NCBI RefSeq assembly: GCF_017744445.1
Contig: NZ_JAGIBH010000004.1
Span: forward strand, 233,937 to 297,936
Direction: 5' to 3'
From: Caulobacter sp.
Lineage (GTDB): Bacteria; Pseudomonadota; Alphaproteobacteria; Caulobacterales; Caulobacteraceae
DNA length: 64,000 nucleotides
Every line of letters begins with the position of its first letter. Position 1 is the stretch's first letter. A program made the position numbers and the translations under genes. Below, one piece after another: positions 29,343 through 38,009 of the stretch. A model generated the notes under the pieces. The model was not told the DNA's origin and made no database searches. It saw only the letters and a program-made list of their open reading frames with translations.

Positions 29343-31145
29343 GTGATCTTGCTCGCCGAGCGTCGCCTGAAGACAAGCCCGATGGACGGCGCCCGACTGG
29401 CCAAGGCCCTGGACGCCCAGGCCGCGCTTTTGCCTTACGCGCTGGGGGTTTTCGCCGTCAGCCTGCCCCTGTTCGTGTGGGTCGGATCATTCGCCGCCAA
29501 CCGCGTGTGGATGACCGCCAGCTTCGCTGTCTTCGCGATCAACTGGGGCGCTTTCTACGCCGCCGTGAACTGGTTGCGCGACGATGCGTCGCAAGATCTT
29601 AACCGTCGCGCCCGGGTCCAGGTGCTGTGCGGGGTGCTGTGGGCGCTGAGCGTCGTGCAGATCTCCGCCTTCGCCCAGGGCGCCGGTCCCGCCCGCGACA
29701 CCCTCCTGATGCTGGCCACGGCGGGAGCCGTGCTCTGCACCTTCTTCGCCGCGCCCTACCTGCCGGCCCTGCTGATCATCGCGCCGCTGGCCGCCGCCGG
29801 TCCGCTGGTCGCCCGGTTCTCGCAGCCGGACGGCCACCAGGGCGGCGACCTGACCTGGGGCGCCACGGCCTTGGCCCTGACCCTGGGCATGATCCTGAAC
29901 CAGATGGTCCGCCGCCAGCACGACCTGGCCGTCTCGCACGAGGAGCTGGTCGAGGAGCGCCTGCGCGTGCTGGAAGAAGCCGAGCGCACCGCCCGCAGCA
30001 AGTCCGACATCGTCGCCACCCTCAGCCACGAGATCCGCAACGGCCTGACCGGCGTCACCCACGTGCTGGCCGCCGCCGCCGGCAAGGGCGGTCGAGCAGC
30101 CCCTTCGCGCGAACAGCTGAACGCCGCGCTGGACGCGGCCCAGGACCTGATCTCGGTGCTGAACGCCACCCTGGACAGCGAGACCGCCGAGTCCGGCCGC
30201 CTGAACGTCGAGACCCAGCCGTTCGATCCCGTCCGCCTGGTCCAGGATCTGGTCCTGCTGGACAAGCCGCACGCGGCGACCAAGGGCCTCGAGCTGGCCG
30301 TCCATATCGACCCGCTGCTGAAGGGCCGCGACAAGGGCGCCGCCGTCGCCGACGCCCTGCGCACCCGCCAGATCATCGCCAACATCCTGGGCAATGCGGT
30401 CAAGTACACGGTTCGCGGCCGCATCGAGGTCCGCGTCGAGCTGCGCGACGGCGCGGTCGCGGTCGAGGTCGCCGACACAGGCCCTGGCCTCTCCACCGAA
30501 GAGATGGAGCAAGCGTTCGAGCCCTTCCGCCGCGTCGAGCGCACCGGGGCCGGCGTCAACGGCGCGGGCCTGGGCCTGTCGCTGTCGCGCCAGCTGGCGC
30601 GACTGATGGGCGGCGCCCTGGAGGCCCGCAGCGCCGTGGGCGTGGGCAGCTGCTTCACCCTGACCCTGCCCTTCGACGCCGCCGTCGACTGCGAGCTGGA
30701 GGAAGAGCAGCTAGAGGCCATCGTCACCGAGACGCCGGGCGCGCCGCGCACCATGCGCGTGCTGATCGCCGAGGATGACGCCTTGAACGCGGCCATGCTG
30801 CGCGCCATCCTGGAGCAGCTGGGCCACCAGGTGGTCCACGCCCAGAATGGCCGCCGCGCCGCCGACTTGGCCAAGATCGCTGAGTTCGACCTTCTGATGC
30901 TGGATCACCGCATGCCGGTGCTGGACGGCCCGGGCGCGGCAAGCTCGCTGCGCGGCGCCGATGGCCCCAATCGCCAGACGCCGATCATCGCGGTCATCGA
31001 GGGCGATGGCGAGGAGGCCTCGGAGTTCCTGGACGCGGGCGCCGACATCGTGCTGCGCAAGCCCGTCAGCGTCGCCGCCGTAGCTCGCGCCCTGGCCGAC
31101 GCCTCGGCCCTGGACCGCAACGTCGCCAAGTCGGAAGCCGCTTAA
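29343..31145 (+). CDS. Hybrid histidine kinase with atypical H-box and receiver
   Basis: A 600-residue membrane kinase. About five to six hydrophobic segments occupy residues 30-195. The HisKA H-box reads ATLSHEIRNGLTGV, with Gly where Pro is normal. The N-box is NILGNAVKYT, and DTGPGLS and GAGLGLSLSRQLA follow. The C-terminal receiver at about 475-590 has LLMLDHRMPVLDG and LRKPVS, but the switch Thr/Ser position reads IIAVIEGD. The start is uncertain: GTG 29343 or TTG 29349 (AGAGGAG 7 bases upstream of the latter). It is divergent from DUF2336. The input signal is unknown. Confidence 0.88.
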   Translation: MILLAERRLKTSPMDGARLAKALDAQAALLPYALGVFAVSLPLFVWVGSFAANRVWMTASFAVFAINWGAFYAAVNWLRDDASQDLNRRARVQVLCGVLWALSVVQISAFAQGAGPARDTLLMLATAGAVLCTFFAAPYLPALLIIAPLAAAGPLVARFSQPDGHQGGDLTWGATALALTLGMILNQMVRRQHDLAVSHEELVEERLRVLEEAERTARSKSDIVATLSHEIRNGLTGVTHVLAAAAGKGGRAAPSREQLNAALDAAQDLISVLNATLDSETAESGRLNVETQPFDPVRLVQDLVLLDKPHAATKGLELAVHIDPLLKGRDKGAAVADALRTRQIIANILGNAVKYTVRGRIEVRVELRDGAVAVEVADTGPGLSTEEMEQAFEPFRRVERTGAGVNGAGLGLSLSRQLARLMGGALEARSAVGVGSCFTLTLPFDAAVDCELEEEQLEAIVTETPGAPRTMRVLIAEDDALNAAMLRAILEQLGHQVVHAQNGRRAADLAKIAEFDLLMLDHRMPVLDGPGAASSLRGADGPNRQTPIIAVIEGDGEEASEFLDAGADIVLRKPVSVAAVARALADASALDRNVAKSEAA

Positions 31146-31363
31146 GCGGTTTGACTTCGCCCTCCTGAAGGCGAGAATGGCGCATGTTCTCGCGCCCGAC
31201 CTTCCGGCGTTTTCGCCATCACGGCGGTAGCCTGCTCGCAGGCTCCTAGCCCCGAACCGTCCGCGCCCCTGTAGCGGCGGGCGTTCGGGGCGAACACACA
31301 TCATCCCGCCATCTGACGGCTTCGCGCCGTCGCGCCTGAACATCCCTATGCCTGGAACTTTCC

Positions 31364-31783
31364 ATGCTCGCGCAAGCGGACGCCGTCGTGCGTCCACACC
31401 TCATCATGGCCGAAACCGAGGCCGAACAGCTGTCTGCTCTGGCCGTGCAGATGGAGCAGGCCGCCCCGCTGGCGGCCGACCTGCTGCTGGCCGAGATCGA
31501 CCGCGCCGAGATCCGTCCCGACGACGCCATGCCCGACCACGTCGTGCGCATGCGCTCGACCGTGCGGTTCGAGGACGACGCCCACGGCGCGGCCCGCTCG
31601 GTGCTGCTGGTCTATCCCAAAGAGGCCGACATCGCCGCCGGCAAGATCTCGGTGCTGTCCCTGGTCGGCGCGGGCCTGTTCGGCCTGTCCGTCGGCCAGT
31701 CGATCCAGTGGCCCGACCGCGACGGCCACGAACGCGCGCTGCGGATCCTCAAGGTCGAACCGCCGGGTCGCCTGGTGTTCTGA
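31364..31783 (+). CDS. Rnk-like / GreA-type nucleoside diphosphate kinase regulator
   Basis: A 139-residue protein with a short N-terminal helical part and a C-terminal GreA/GreB-like FKBP domain (SVLLVYPKEADIAAGKISVL, then GAGLFGLSVGQSIQWPDRDG). Rnk-family proteins bind RNA polymerase near the secondary channel but lack the long catalytic coiled coil of GreA, as here. It appears to stand alone. A hairpin (31792-31821) lies 8 bases after its stop. Confidence 0.85.
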   Translation: MLAQADAVVRPHLIMAETEAEQLSALAVQMEQAAPLAADLLLAEIDRAEIRPDDAMPDHVVRMRSTVRFEDDAHGAARSVLLVYPKEADIAAGKISVLSLVGAGLFGLSVGQSIQWPDRDGHERALRILKVEPPGRLVF

Positions 31784-31791
31784 AGTCTCAT

Positions 31792-31821
31792 GGAAGGGCT
31801 TGCCGCCGGGTAAGCCTTTCC
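31792..31821 (+). terminator. Probable terminator hairpin after rnk-like gene
   Basis: GGAAGGGCTTGCC (31792-31804) pairs with GGTAAGCCTTTCC (31809-31821) over 13 positions, including G-T wobbles, around a 4-base loop. The downstream sequence is pyrimidine-rich (CCCTTCCC) without a pure T run, so termination efficiency is uncertain. Confidence 0.5.
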
Positions 31822-31873
31822 CCTTCCCTCGCCCTCCCGCACACTCCTCCCCAACGATAAAAGGGAGAGAGCG

Positions 31874-33061
31874 ATGCTGGAGGGACTGCGCGTCGTCGAA
31901 CTGGCCACCTATATCGCCGCCCCCGGCGCTGCCGGGATCATGGCCGACTGGGGCGCCGAGGTGATCAAGGTCGAGTCCCCCGAGGGCGACCCGATGCGGC
32001 GGTTCTTCGACACCATCGGCTCGGACCAGGACGCCAACCCGATCTTCGAGCTCGACAACAGGGGCAAGAAGGCCGTCGTGCTGGACATCCGGTCCGACCT
32101 GGGCCGCGACGCGCTGAAGGCCCTGGCCGCCACCGCCGACATCTTCCTGACCAATGTCCGCCCCGCCGCCCTGGCCCGCGCCGGCGTCGACTACGAGACC
32201 CTGAAGGCGCTCAATCCGCGCCTGATCTATTGCAGCCTGACAGGCTATGGCTTGACCGGGCCCGATCGTGACAAGCCCGGCATGGATGTGGCGGCGTTCT
32301 GGTCCCGCGCCGGGGTCGGATCGATCACCGCGCCCAAAGGAACCGAGCCCTTCCCGATCCGCACCGGCATGGGCGACCACGTCACCTCGTTGGCGACGGT
32401 GTCCGCGATCCTGGCGGCGGTCCACGAACGCACCAACACGGGCGTCGGTCGGCTGGTCGAGACCTCGCTGCTGCGCACCGGCGTCTATGCGATCGGCTCG
32501 GACATGGCGATTCAGCTGCGCTTCGGGAGGCTGGCCTCCACCCGTGGCCGACGGGAATCCGTGCAGCCACTGGCCAACTTCTACAAGACCGCCGACGGCC
32601 GCTGGATCTGCCTGCTGCCCCGTCAGGGCTCGGTGGACTGGCCCCGCATCGCCGCCGCCGCCGGCCGGCCCGAGCTGGTCGACGATCCGCGCTTTGCCTC
32701 CGCCAAGACCCGCCGCGAGAACGGCCAGGCGCTGGTCGACATCCTGGACGAGGCGTTCGGAGCCATGGCCTATGACGACGCCGCCGAGGCGCTGGACGCC
32801 GGCGACATCACCTGGGCGCCCTACCAGACCCCGCGCGAGCTGGCCGTGGACGCCCAAGCCGAGGCGGCGGGCTGTTTCGTGGACACGCCCGACGGCGCCG
32901 GCGGAACCTTCAAGGCCCCGGCGGCCCCAGCCCGCTTCCCGGGTTCAGAAGATGGCCCGCGCGGTCCCGCGCCGAAACTGGGCGCGGATACGGCGGTGGT
33001 GTTCAGGGAACTGGGTTGGTCGGAGGACCAGGTGGCTAAGCTCGTTTCCACCTCCACCTAA
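31874..33061 (+). CDS. CaiB/BaiF-family CoA transferase
   Basis: A 395-residue type III CoA transferase. It has LRVVELATYIAAPGAAGIMA at the N-terminus, IKVESPEGDPMR, and the catalytic Asp138 in DKPGMDVAAFWSRAG. These enzymes move CoA between carboxylic acids, and the acid here is unknown. The ATG has GGGAGAG upstream. No catabolic partner genes adjoin, and it ends at a palindromic repeat shared with the convergent transglycosylase. Confidence 0.92.
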   Translation: MLEGLRVVELATYIAAPGAAGIMADWGAEVIKVESPEGDPMRRFFDTIGSDQDANPIFELDNRGKKAVVLDIRSDLGRDALKALAATADIFLTNVRPAALARAGVDYETLKALNPRLIYCSLTGYGLTGPDRDKPGMDVAAFWSRAGVGSITAPKGTEPFPIRTGMGDHVTSLATVSAILAAVHERTNTGVGRLVETSLLRTGVYAIGSDMAIQLRFGRLASTRGRRESVQPLANFYKTADGRWICLLPRQGSVDWPRIAAAAGRPELVDDPRFASAKTRRENGQALVDILDEAFGAMAYDDAAEALDAGDITWAPYQTPRELAVDAQAEAAGCFVDTPDGAGGTFKAPAAPARFPGSEDGPRGPAPKLGADTAVVFRELGWSEDQVAKLVSTST

Positions 33062-33071
33062 CCAATCCGTC

Positions 33072-33185
33072 TTCCCGGCGAAAGCCGGGACCCAGATGGA
33101 ATGGCGCTGAAGTGGGCTCCGAAACTCCGCGTCGATCCAGTCAGCCTCACCGGATTGGATCTGGGCCCCGGCTTTCGCCGGGGAA
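33072..33185. repeat. Inverted repeat between convergent genes (CCGGC-GAAA-GCCGG family)
   Basis: Arms 33072-33097 and 33159-33185 are near-perfect reverse complements (ATCTGGG flanking CCGGCTTTCGCCGG), each with an internal hairpin and GAAA/TTTC loop. Same architecture as 27094-27185 but different flanking arms. It lies between the CoA transferase and lytic transglycosylase genes. Confidence 0.78.
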
Positions 33186-33196
33186 ACGGATCAAGG

Positions 33197-34063
33197 CTAG
33201 CGCTTGATCTTGTCGTTGGCGTCGGACAGGACGCGCAGCATCTCGGCCGAGAACATCGAGCTGGCCAGGCGCTGACCGCCGCCCATGCTGGCGCTGTCGC
33301 CGCTGAACGGATTGCCGACATCCTGCGAGCCGCGCAGGATCAGGTCGACCATCGCCTCCTGCTGGCGGATGCGCTCCAGGCGACGGCCACCGGCATATTG
33401 CAGGAAGCCCTGATCGGCCTGAACCGCCGGCGCCTGAGCGGGCCCCATGTCGACGCGCGTCGCGCCGCCGGTCTTGGTCAGGTTGGCATAGACCTCGCCT
33501 ACCGTGGCGGCGCGGCCGTCACGATAGAAGATCGAGCGGTTGGCCTGGGCCGCGTCCGGGAACATCGCCGCGGCGCTGGCCCCCGGCGAGGCCGTGGCGG
33601 CCTGGATCAAACGCGCCGAGCCCGACGGACCCAGGAAGTGAGCAGCGTACAGCTCGCCGGCCGTGGGGTCGCGCCCCACCCGGCCGCGCAGATACGAGGC
33701 GTGGTCGCTGGCCAGCTCGCCGGCCATCAGCGAGGCGGCGTGCGGATCGGTCTTCAGCCCCAGCACGGCTTTGCGCGCCTCGTCGCCGTCGACGCGGTAA
33801 CGACCGTCGCTGCCCTGGCTGATCAGGTCGGCGTAGCGGGCGTAGCCATACTTGGCGCCGTGCTTCTTCAGCGTGGACAGCCAGGTCTGGTCGACGAACT
33901 GGAACAGGCCCGAAGCCGACGAGGTCCGCGCCTTGGCGGCGGGATTGAAGCCGCTTTCGCGCTTGGCCGTGCCCATCAGGAACGTGAAATCGACACCAGT
34001 CGCGCTGGACGCGCGCTGGATCGCCGACTCGACGACGCTGCGGATGGAACTGACGGCGGGCAT
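33197..34063 (-). CDS. Lytic transglycosylase (SLT domain)
   Basis: A 288-residue peptidoglycan-cleaving enzyme. The catalytic Glu is in TAKRESGFNPAAKA, followed by SSASGLFQFVDQTWL, which matches the goose-lysozyme-like SLT motifs. About residues 80-200 contain GELYAAHFLGPSGSARLIQA. No clear signal peptide is visible, as in some transglycosylases exported with flagellar or pilus machines. A perfect CtrA-type box lies 26 bases upstream. This suggests a cell-cycle role, and a PleA-like protein is one possibility I could not verify. Confidence 0.87.
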   Translation of the reverse strand: MPAVSSIRSVVESAIQRASSATGVDFTFLMGTAKRESGFNPAAKARTSSASGLFQFVDQTWLSTLKKHGAKYGYARYADLISQGSDGRYRVDGDEARKAVLGLKTDPHAASLMAGELASDHASYLRGRVGRDPTAGELYAAHFLGPSGSARLIQAATASPGASAAAMFPDAAQANRSIFYRDGRAATVGEVYANLTKTGGATRVDMGPAQAPAVQADQGFLQYAGGRRLERIRQQEAMVDLILRGSQDVGNPFSGDSASMGGGQRLASSMFSAEMLRVLSDANDKIKR

Positions 34064-34088
34064 GGGCCTCAGGAGTCGGCGATCATGG

Positions 34089-34103
34089 TTAATTCAGGAT
34101 TAA
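34089..34103 (-). promoter_or_regulatory. Perfect CtrA-type box TTAA-N7-TTAA
   Basis: TTAA-TTCAGGA-TTAA matches the full CtrA consensus spacing. It lies 26 bases upstream of the lytic transglycosylase start and about 154 bases upstream of the divergent tonB-like gene. It is the only perfect match I noticed by eye in the window. CtrA is the cell-cycle master regulator of Caulobacterales. The strand given assumes it acts on the transglycosylase. Confidence 0.55.
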
Positions 34104-34256
34104 CCACGTTCGGAGCCCTGCGTCCGGGGACGAGATGCCGCACCCACTCTTACAGACGTAAGACAAATCGTCACGCAAATTACGAATGTCAATTTACAGC
34201 CCAAGCGGTTCGTGCTGACCTGATCCTACAGATGTAATTCAGCGTAGGAGATTGAC

Positions 34257-34979
34257 ATGAACCTGGCTCTCCACCCCAGCGGCTCCGGTATTCCCGGCCT
34301 AGACGCCCCGCCCCGCAAACCCTCGAAGGTGCTGATGATCGGCCTGGGCGTTTCGGCCGCACTGCACGCCGGGCTGATCGGTTATCTGGCCTATCAGAAG
34401 TGGGTCTCGCCACTGCCGACAATGGTCGAGACGCCGCCGCTGGTTCTGGAACCGCTCTACACGCCGCCAAAGGCGCCGCCCCCTCCGCCGCCGACCGATC
34501 AGCCGCCGCCGCAGGCCGCCGCGCCGAAGCTGCATATCCCCTTGCAGACCTCCTTCGAAGCGCCCCCGCCCCTGGTGGCCGATCCGACGATCAGAACGGA
34601 TGGGCCGCCGGCGACGGGTCCCCTCACGACCTTGACGCCGACACCGCCCGCGCCTCCGGCCCCGCCCTCGCCGCCAGCCAAAGTCATCACGCGCGCCAAC
34701 TGGCTGCGGCTGCCCTCGGCCGACGACATGGCCCGCTACTATCCGGAAAGCGCCCAGCGGCGCGGGGTGTCGGGCTCGGCGACCTTGAACTGCGTGGTGG
34801 CGGTCAACGGCACGGTTCGCGACTGTTCGGTCCTGTCGGAGACCCCAAGCGAAGAGGGCTTCGGCGCCGCCGCCCTGAAGGTCTCGCGCTTCTTCAAGAT
34901 GAAACCACAGACCGAGAACGGCGAGGCCGTGGACGGCGCAACCGTCCGCATCCCGATCCGCTTCAACGCAGGCGCCTGA
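34257..34979 (+). CDS. TonB-family energy transducer
   Basis: A 240-residue TonB-like protein. The N-terminal anchor ([20 protein letters not shown]) is followed by a Pro-rich spacer ([15 protein letters not shown]) and a C-terminal TonB domain ([20 protein letters not shown], then [15 protein letters not shown]). AGGAG lies 6 bases upstream of the ATG. It closely parallels the TonB at 50830-51561, including the DMARYYP segment, so the window encodes two paralogues. No exbB/exbD adjoins, so it probably shares those from the other locus. Confidence 0.9.
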   Translation: MNLALHPSGSGIPGLDAPPRKPSKVLMIGLGVSAALHAGLIGYLAYQKWVSPLPTMVETPPLVLEPLYTPPKAPPPPPPTDQPPPQAAAPKLHIPLQTSFEAPPPLVADPTIRTDGPPATGPLTTLTPTPPAPPAPPSPPAKVITRANWLRLPSADDMARYYPESAQRRGVSGSATLNCVVAVNGTVRDCSVLSETPSEEGFGAAALKVSRFFKMKPQTENGEAVDGATVRIPIRFNAGA

Positions 34980-35009
34980 TACGCCCTCGCGCCTCCTTGA
35001 AGCGGAGGG

Positions 35010-35050
35010 GGCCGGATCGCTTCCGTATCGGCGATCCGGCCCTTTCTCTT
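35010..35050 (+). terminator. Rho-independent terminator after tonB-like gene
   Basis: A perfect 11-bp stem GGCCGGATCGC (35010-35020) with GCGATCCGGCC (35031-35041) and a 10-base loop is followed by CTTTCTCTT. It lies 30 bases after the stop and just before the end of the convergent acyl-CoA dehydrogenase gene. Confidence 0.75.
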
Positions 35051-35057
35051 CTAATTG

Positions 35058-36221
35058 CTAGTAGCTCTTCGGCAGCCCCAGCACGCGCTCGGAGATGAAG
35101 TTCAGGATCATCTCGCGGCTGACCGGCGCGATGCGGGCGATCATCGCCTCGCGGAAGTAGCGCTCGACGTCGTATTCCTTGGCATAGCCCATACCGCCAT
35201 GGGCCAGGACCGCGTTCTCGCAGGCGTGGAAGCCGGCCTCGGCGCCCAGGTACTTGGCGGCGTTGGCTTCGGCCCCGCAGTCTCTGCCCTGGTCGTAGAG
35301 GGCAGCGGCCTTGAAGGCGAGCAGGTTGGCGGCTTCCAGCTCGGCCCACGACTTGGCCAGCGGATGGGCTACGCCCTGGTTCTGGCCGATCGGCCGGCCG
35401 AACACGACCCGCTCATTGGCATAGGTGGTCGCCTTAGCCAGCGCCGCCCGGCCCAGGCCGATGGCCTCGACGGCGAACAGCACCCGCTCGGGGTTCAGCC
35501 CATGCAGCAGGTACTGGAAGCCCTTGCCCTCCTCGCCGACCAGATCCTGCGCCGGGACGAACAGGTCCTCGATGAAGAGCATGTTACACTCGACGGCCTT
35601 GCGGCCCATCTTCGGGATCGGCTTGGCCTCGATCTTCTCGGCGTCGGTGTAGAACAGGCTCAGGCCCTGGTGCGGCTTGGCGCACTGATCCTTGGGCATG
35701 GTGCGGGCGATGATCAGGATCTTGTTGGCGCGCTGGGCGCCGGTGGTCCAGATCTTCCGGCCGTTCAGGCGGTAGCCGCCGTCGACCTTCTCGGCCCGCG
35801 TCTCCAGGCTGGCGGTGTCCAGGCCCGAGTTCGGCTCGGTCACCGCGAAGCACATCTTGTCCTCGCCCGAGATGATCCGCGGCAACAGGCGCTCGCGCTG
35901 CTCGTCGCTGCCAAACTTCACCAGCGGCATCGGGCCGAAGATGTTGAGGTGGATGGCGCTGGCGCCCGAGAAGCCCGCGCCCGACTGGGCCACGGTCTGC
36001 ATCATCACGGCCGCCTCGGTTAGGCCCAGGCCCGCGCCGCCGACGCTCTCCGGCATCGCGACACCCAGCCAGCCGCCCTCGGCGATGGCGGCGACGAATT
36101 CCTCGGGGAAGATTCCGGTCTCGTCGGTGCGGTGCCAGTACTCGTCATCGAAGGCCGCGCACACCTTGGCGACGCCTTCGCGGATGGCTTCCTGCTCTTC
36201 GGTCAACCAGAATCCGGACAT
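35058..36221 (-). CDS. Acyl-CoA dehydrogenase family protein
   Basis: A flavoenzyme of 387 residues, normal length. It has the FAD/substrate signature CFAVTEPNSGLDTASLETRA, KIWTTGAQRANKILIIARTM, and the C-terminal helical domain with LAHGGMGYAKEYDVERYFRE. It would oxidise an acyl-CoA at the alpha-beta bond and pass electrons to ETF. Chain length is not predictable. The ThiO-like gene ends 22 bases upstream on the same strand, possibly co-transcribed. Confidence 0.92.
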   Translation of the reverse strand: MSGFWLTEEQEAIREGVAKVCAAFDDEYWHRTDETGIFPEEFVAAIAEGGWLGVAMPESVGGAGLGLTEAAVMMQTVAQSGAGFSGASAIHLNIFGPMPLVKFGSDEQRERLLPRIISGEDKMCFAVTEPNSGLDTASLETRAEKVDGGYRLNGRKIWTTGAQRANKILIIARTMPKDQCAKPHQGLSLFYTDAEKIEAKPIPKMGRKAVECNMLFIEDLFVPAQDLVGEEGKGFQYLLHGLNPERVLFAVEAIGLGRAALAKATTYANERVVFGRPIGQNQGVAHPLAKSWAELEAANLLAFKAAALYDQGRDCGAEANAAKYLGAEAGFHACENAVLAHGGMGYAKEYDVERYFREAMIARIAPVSREMILNFISERVLGLPKSY

Positions 36222-36243
36222 CCGGCCCTACTCCCCTGCGTTG

Positions 36244-37254
36244 CTAGTCCCCAAGCTTCTCGAAGCGTCGCGCGTCCATGGCGGCGGCGTCCGGGCCCGG
36301 GTGATCGCCATTCAGATACGCCGCGACCATGTCGGCCACAAGCGGCGCGAGCAGCCAGCCGTTGCGCCGCGCGCCGACGGCCAGCATGACACCGGGGGCC
36401 TTGCTCCAGCCGACCAGCGGCAGGCCGTCAGTCGTGGTGACGCGCACGCCGACCTCGACGCTGGCGGCGTTGAGGTCCAGGTCCGGTCGCAGCGCCCAGG
36501 CGGCGGCGCGCAGGGTCTGGGTCGCCGAGGCGTCGGGTTCGAGGTCGTCACGGCCGGCCTCCATGGTCGCGCCGATGGCCAGGGTCTCGCCGGGGGCCAG
36601 ATAGACCCCCTCGCCCCGCACGACCATGTCGCCTTCGCCGGCCGAGGTCCGCAGGAGCTGGCCCTTTATCGGCGCCAGGGCGGCGGTCTCCGGAGCCAGT
36701 TGGCCGTCCCGCGCGCCGGGACCGGTGGCCAGCACGAGGATGTCGAAGGCTTCGGTGCGGCCATCGGCGAGACGCAGAGCGCCAGGCGCAAAGCCTTCGA
36801 CCGCCACAGCCTCGAACCGCACGCCTTCCGCCTGCGCTGCCGTCCGCAGCGCCGCCAGCGCCGGCCGAGCCTCGATGCGCCAGTCCTCGGGAATGGTTTC
36901 GTCAGCCGGCAGGCCCAGGTCCTCGAGCTTACGACCGACCTCGCCGCGCCAGGTTTCGGAGCCTTCGATTCGCACGCCGGCGCGGTAGATTTCGATTCCC
37001 AGCCCCTCGGCAAAGGCCGGCCACAGGTCGCGAGCGCGCCGCATCAGGGCCAAATGATCGCGCGAAGCCGGATCGAAAAGCGCCTCGCTGACCGGCGCCA
37101 GCATGCCCGCGGCCACGCCCGAGGCGTTGTCCCCCGGCGCCGCCGGATCGAAGACGGTGACCTGAAAACCGGCCCGCGCCAGGCGCAAAGCCGCCGCGGA
37201 TCCCAGCGCCCCGGCCCCAGCCACGGCGATACGCACGCCCGATTGAACTGTCAT
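36244..37254 (-). CDS. thiO: FAD-dependent amino-acid oxidase, ThiO (glycine oxidase)-like
   Basis: A 336-residue DAO-fold flavoprotein. The dinucleotide-binding start is RIAVAGAGALGSAAALRLAR, followed by VFDPAAPGDNASGVAAGMLA, which fits glycine-oxidase/ThiO proteins. The C-terminal TDGLPLVGWSKAPGVMLAVG and RNGWLLAPLVADMVA match the same group. ThiO supplies the glycine imine for thiazole synthesis in thiamine formation. No other thi genes lie here, so a different amino-acid oxidase remains possible. Confidence 0.8.
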   Translation of the reverse strand: MTVQSGVRIAVAGAGALGSAAALRLARAGFQVTVFDPAAPGDNASGVAAGMLAPVSEALFDPASRDHLALMRRARDLWPAFAEGLGIEIYRAGVRIEGSETWRGEVGRKLEDLGLPADETIPEDWRIEARPALAALRTAAQAEGVRFEAVAVEGFAPGALRLADGRTEAFDILVLATGPGARDGQLAPETAALAPIKGQLLRTSAGEGDMVVRGEGVYLAPGETLAIGATMEAGRDDLEPDASATQTLRAAAWALRPDLDLNAASVEVGVRVTTTDGLPLVGWSKAPGVMLAVGARRNGWLLAPLVADMVAAYLNGDHPGPDAAAMDARRFEKLGD

Positions 37255-37472
37255 GGCGCGCAGACACCTCTGGAGGGCGCCGACGTCAAGTCCGGAACGA
37301 CCACGTCTATCCTTCGGCTATTCATCATTAACGATAGTAAATCGAGCGCGACACTTTGGCGCGAAGACCCGTTCCGTGCACGTCCGGACGTGACGATGCA
37401 GCCAAGCTGTGTCTATACCCGTTAATATTGGCATGAGGCCGCCTCCGCGCGGCGCAATTGGAATAGAGGCGG

Positions 37473-37880
37473 ATGAACGATCGACCCGCAGTCGAACCAG
37501 CCCACCCCGTGGACCTGTATGTGGGCGCCCGGCTGAGAATTCGCCGTAAGATGATGGGTCTTTCCCAGACCCAAGTCGCCGACGCCCTGGGCATCACCTT
37601 CCAGCAGATCCAGAAGTACGAGCGCGGCGCCAACCGCATCAGCGCCAGCAAGCTGTATGACGCCGCCAAGCTGCTACAGGCGCCGGTGTCCTACTTCTTC
37701 GAGGGCCTGGACGAGACCGACGGCGGCATCGACGACGGCTTCGCCCAGCGCATGACCGAGTTCGTCTCCACGCCGGAAGGCCTGGAACTGGCCAGCCTGT
37801 TCCCGCGCCTGGCCGATCGTCGCCTGCGTCGCCGGGTGGTCGACCTGGTCCGCGCCATGGTGGACGACGAGGCCCCGTAA
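37473..37880 (+). CDS. XRE-family transcriptional regulator
   Basis: A 135-residue helix-turn-helix protein. The HTH occupies about residues 15-75 (VGARLRIRRKMMGLSQTQVA, then FQQIQKYERGANRISASKLY), followed by a short acidic C-terminal part. It has the size and arrangement of the alphaproteobacterial PraR-like group. It is divergent from thiO. Targets are unknown. Confidence 0.92.
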   Translation: MNDRPAVEPAHPVDLYVGARLRIRRKMMGLSQTQVADALGITFQQIQKYERGANRISASKLYDAAKLLQAPVSYFFEGLDETDGGIDDGFAQRMTEFVSTPEGLELASLFPRLADRRLRRRVVDLVRAMVDDEAP

Positions 37881-37904
37881 GCCTCGCCAGATCAGTACGC
37901 TTCG

Positions 37905-37938
37905 AAAGGCCCGTGTCCTCTAAAGGCGCGGGCCTTTT
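37905..37938 (+). terminator. Rho-independent terminator after XRE gene
   Basis: AAAGGCCCG (37905-37913) pairs perfectly with CGGGCCTTT (37929-37937), closing a 15-base loop, with TTTT at 37935-37938. It lies 24 bases after the XRE stop and before the topoisomerase gene. Confidence 0.75.
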
Positions 37939-38009
37939 CGCATTCGGAGCCCGCCGGAACCCGCCCCCTCGCCCGTCGTTGATCCGGCGAAGGCAAGAGG
38001 GCTGGCGAC

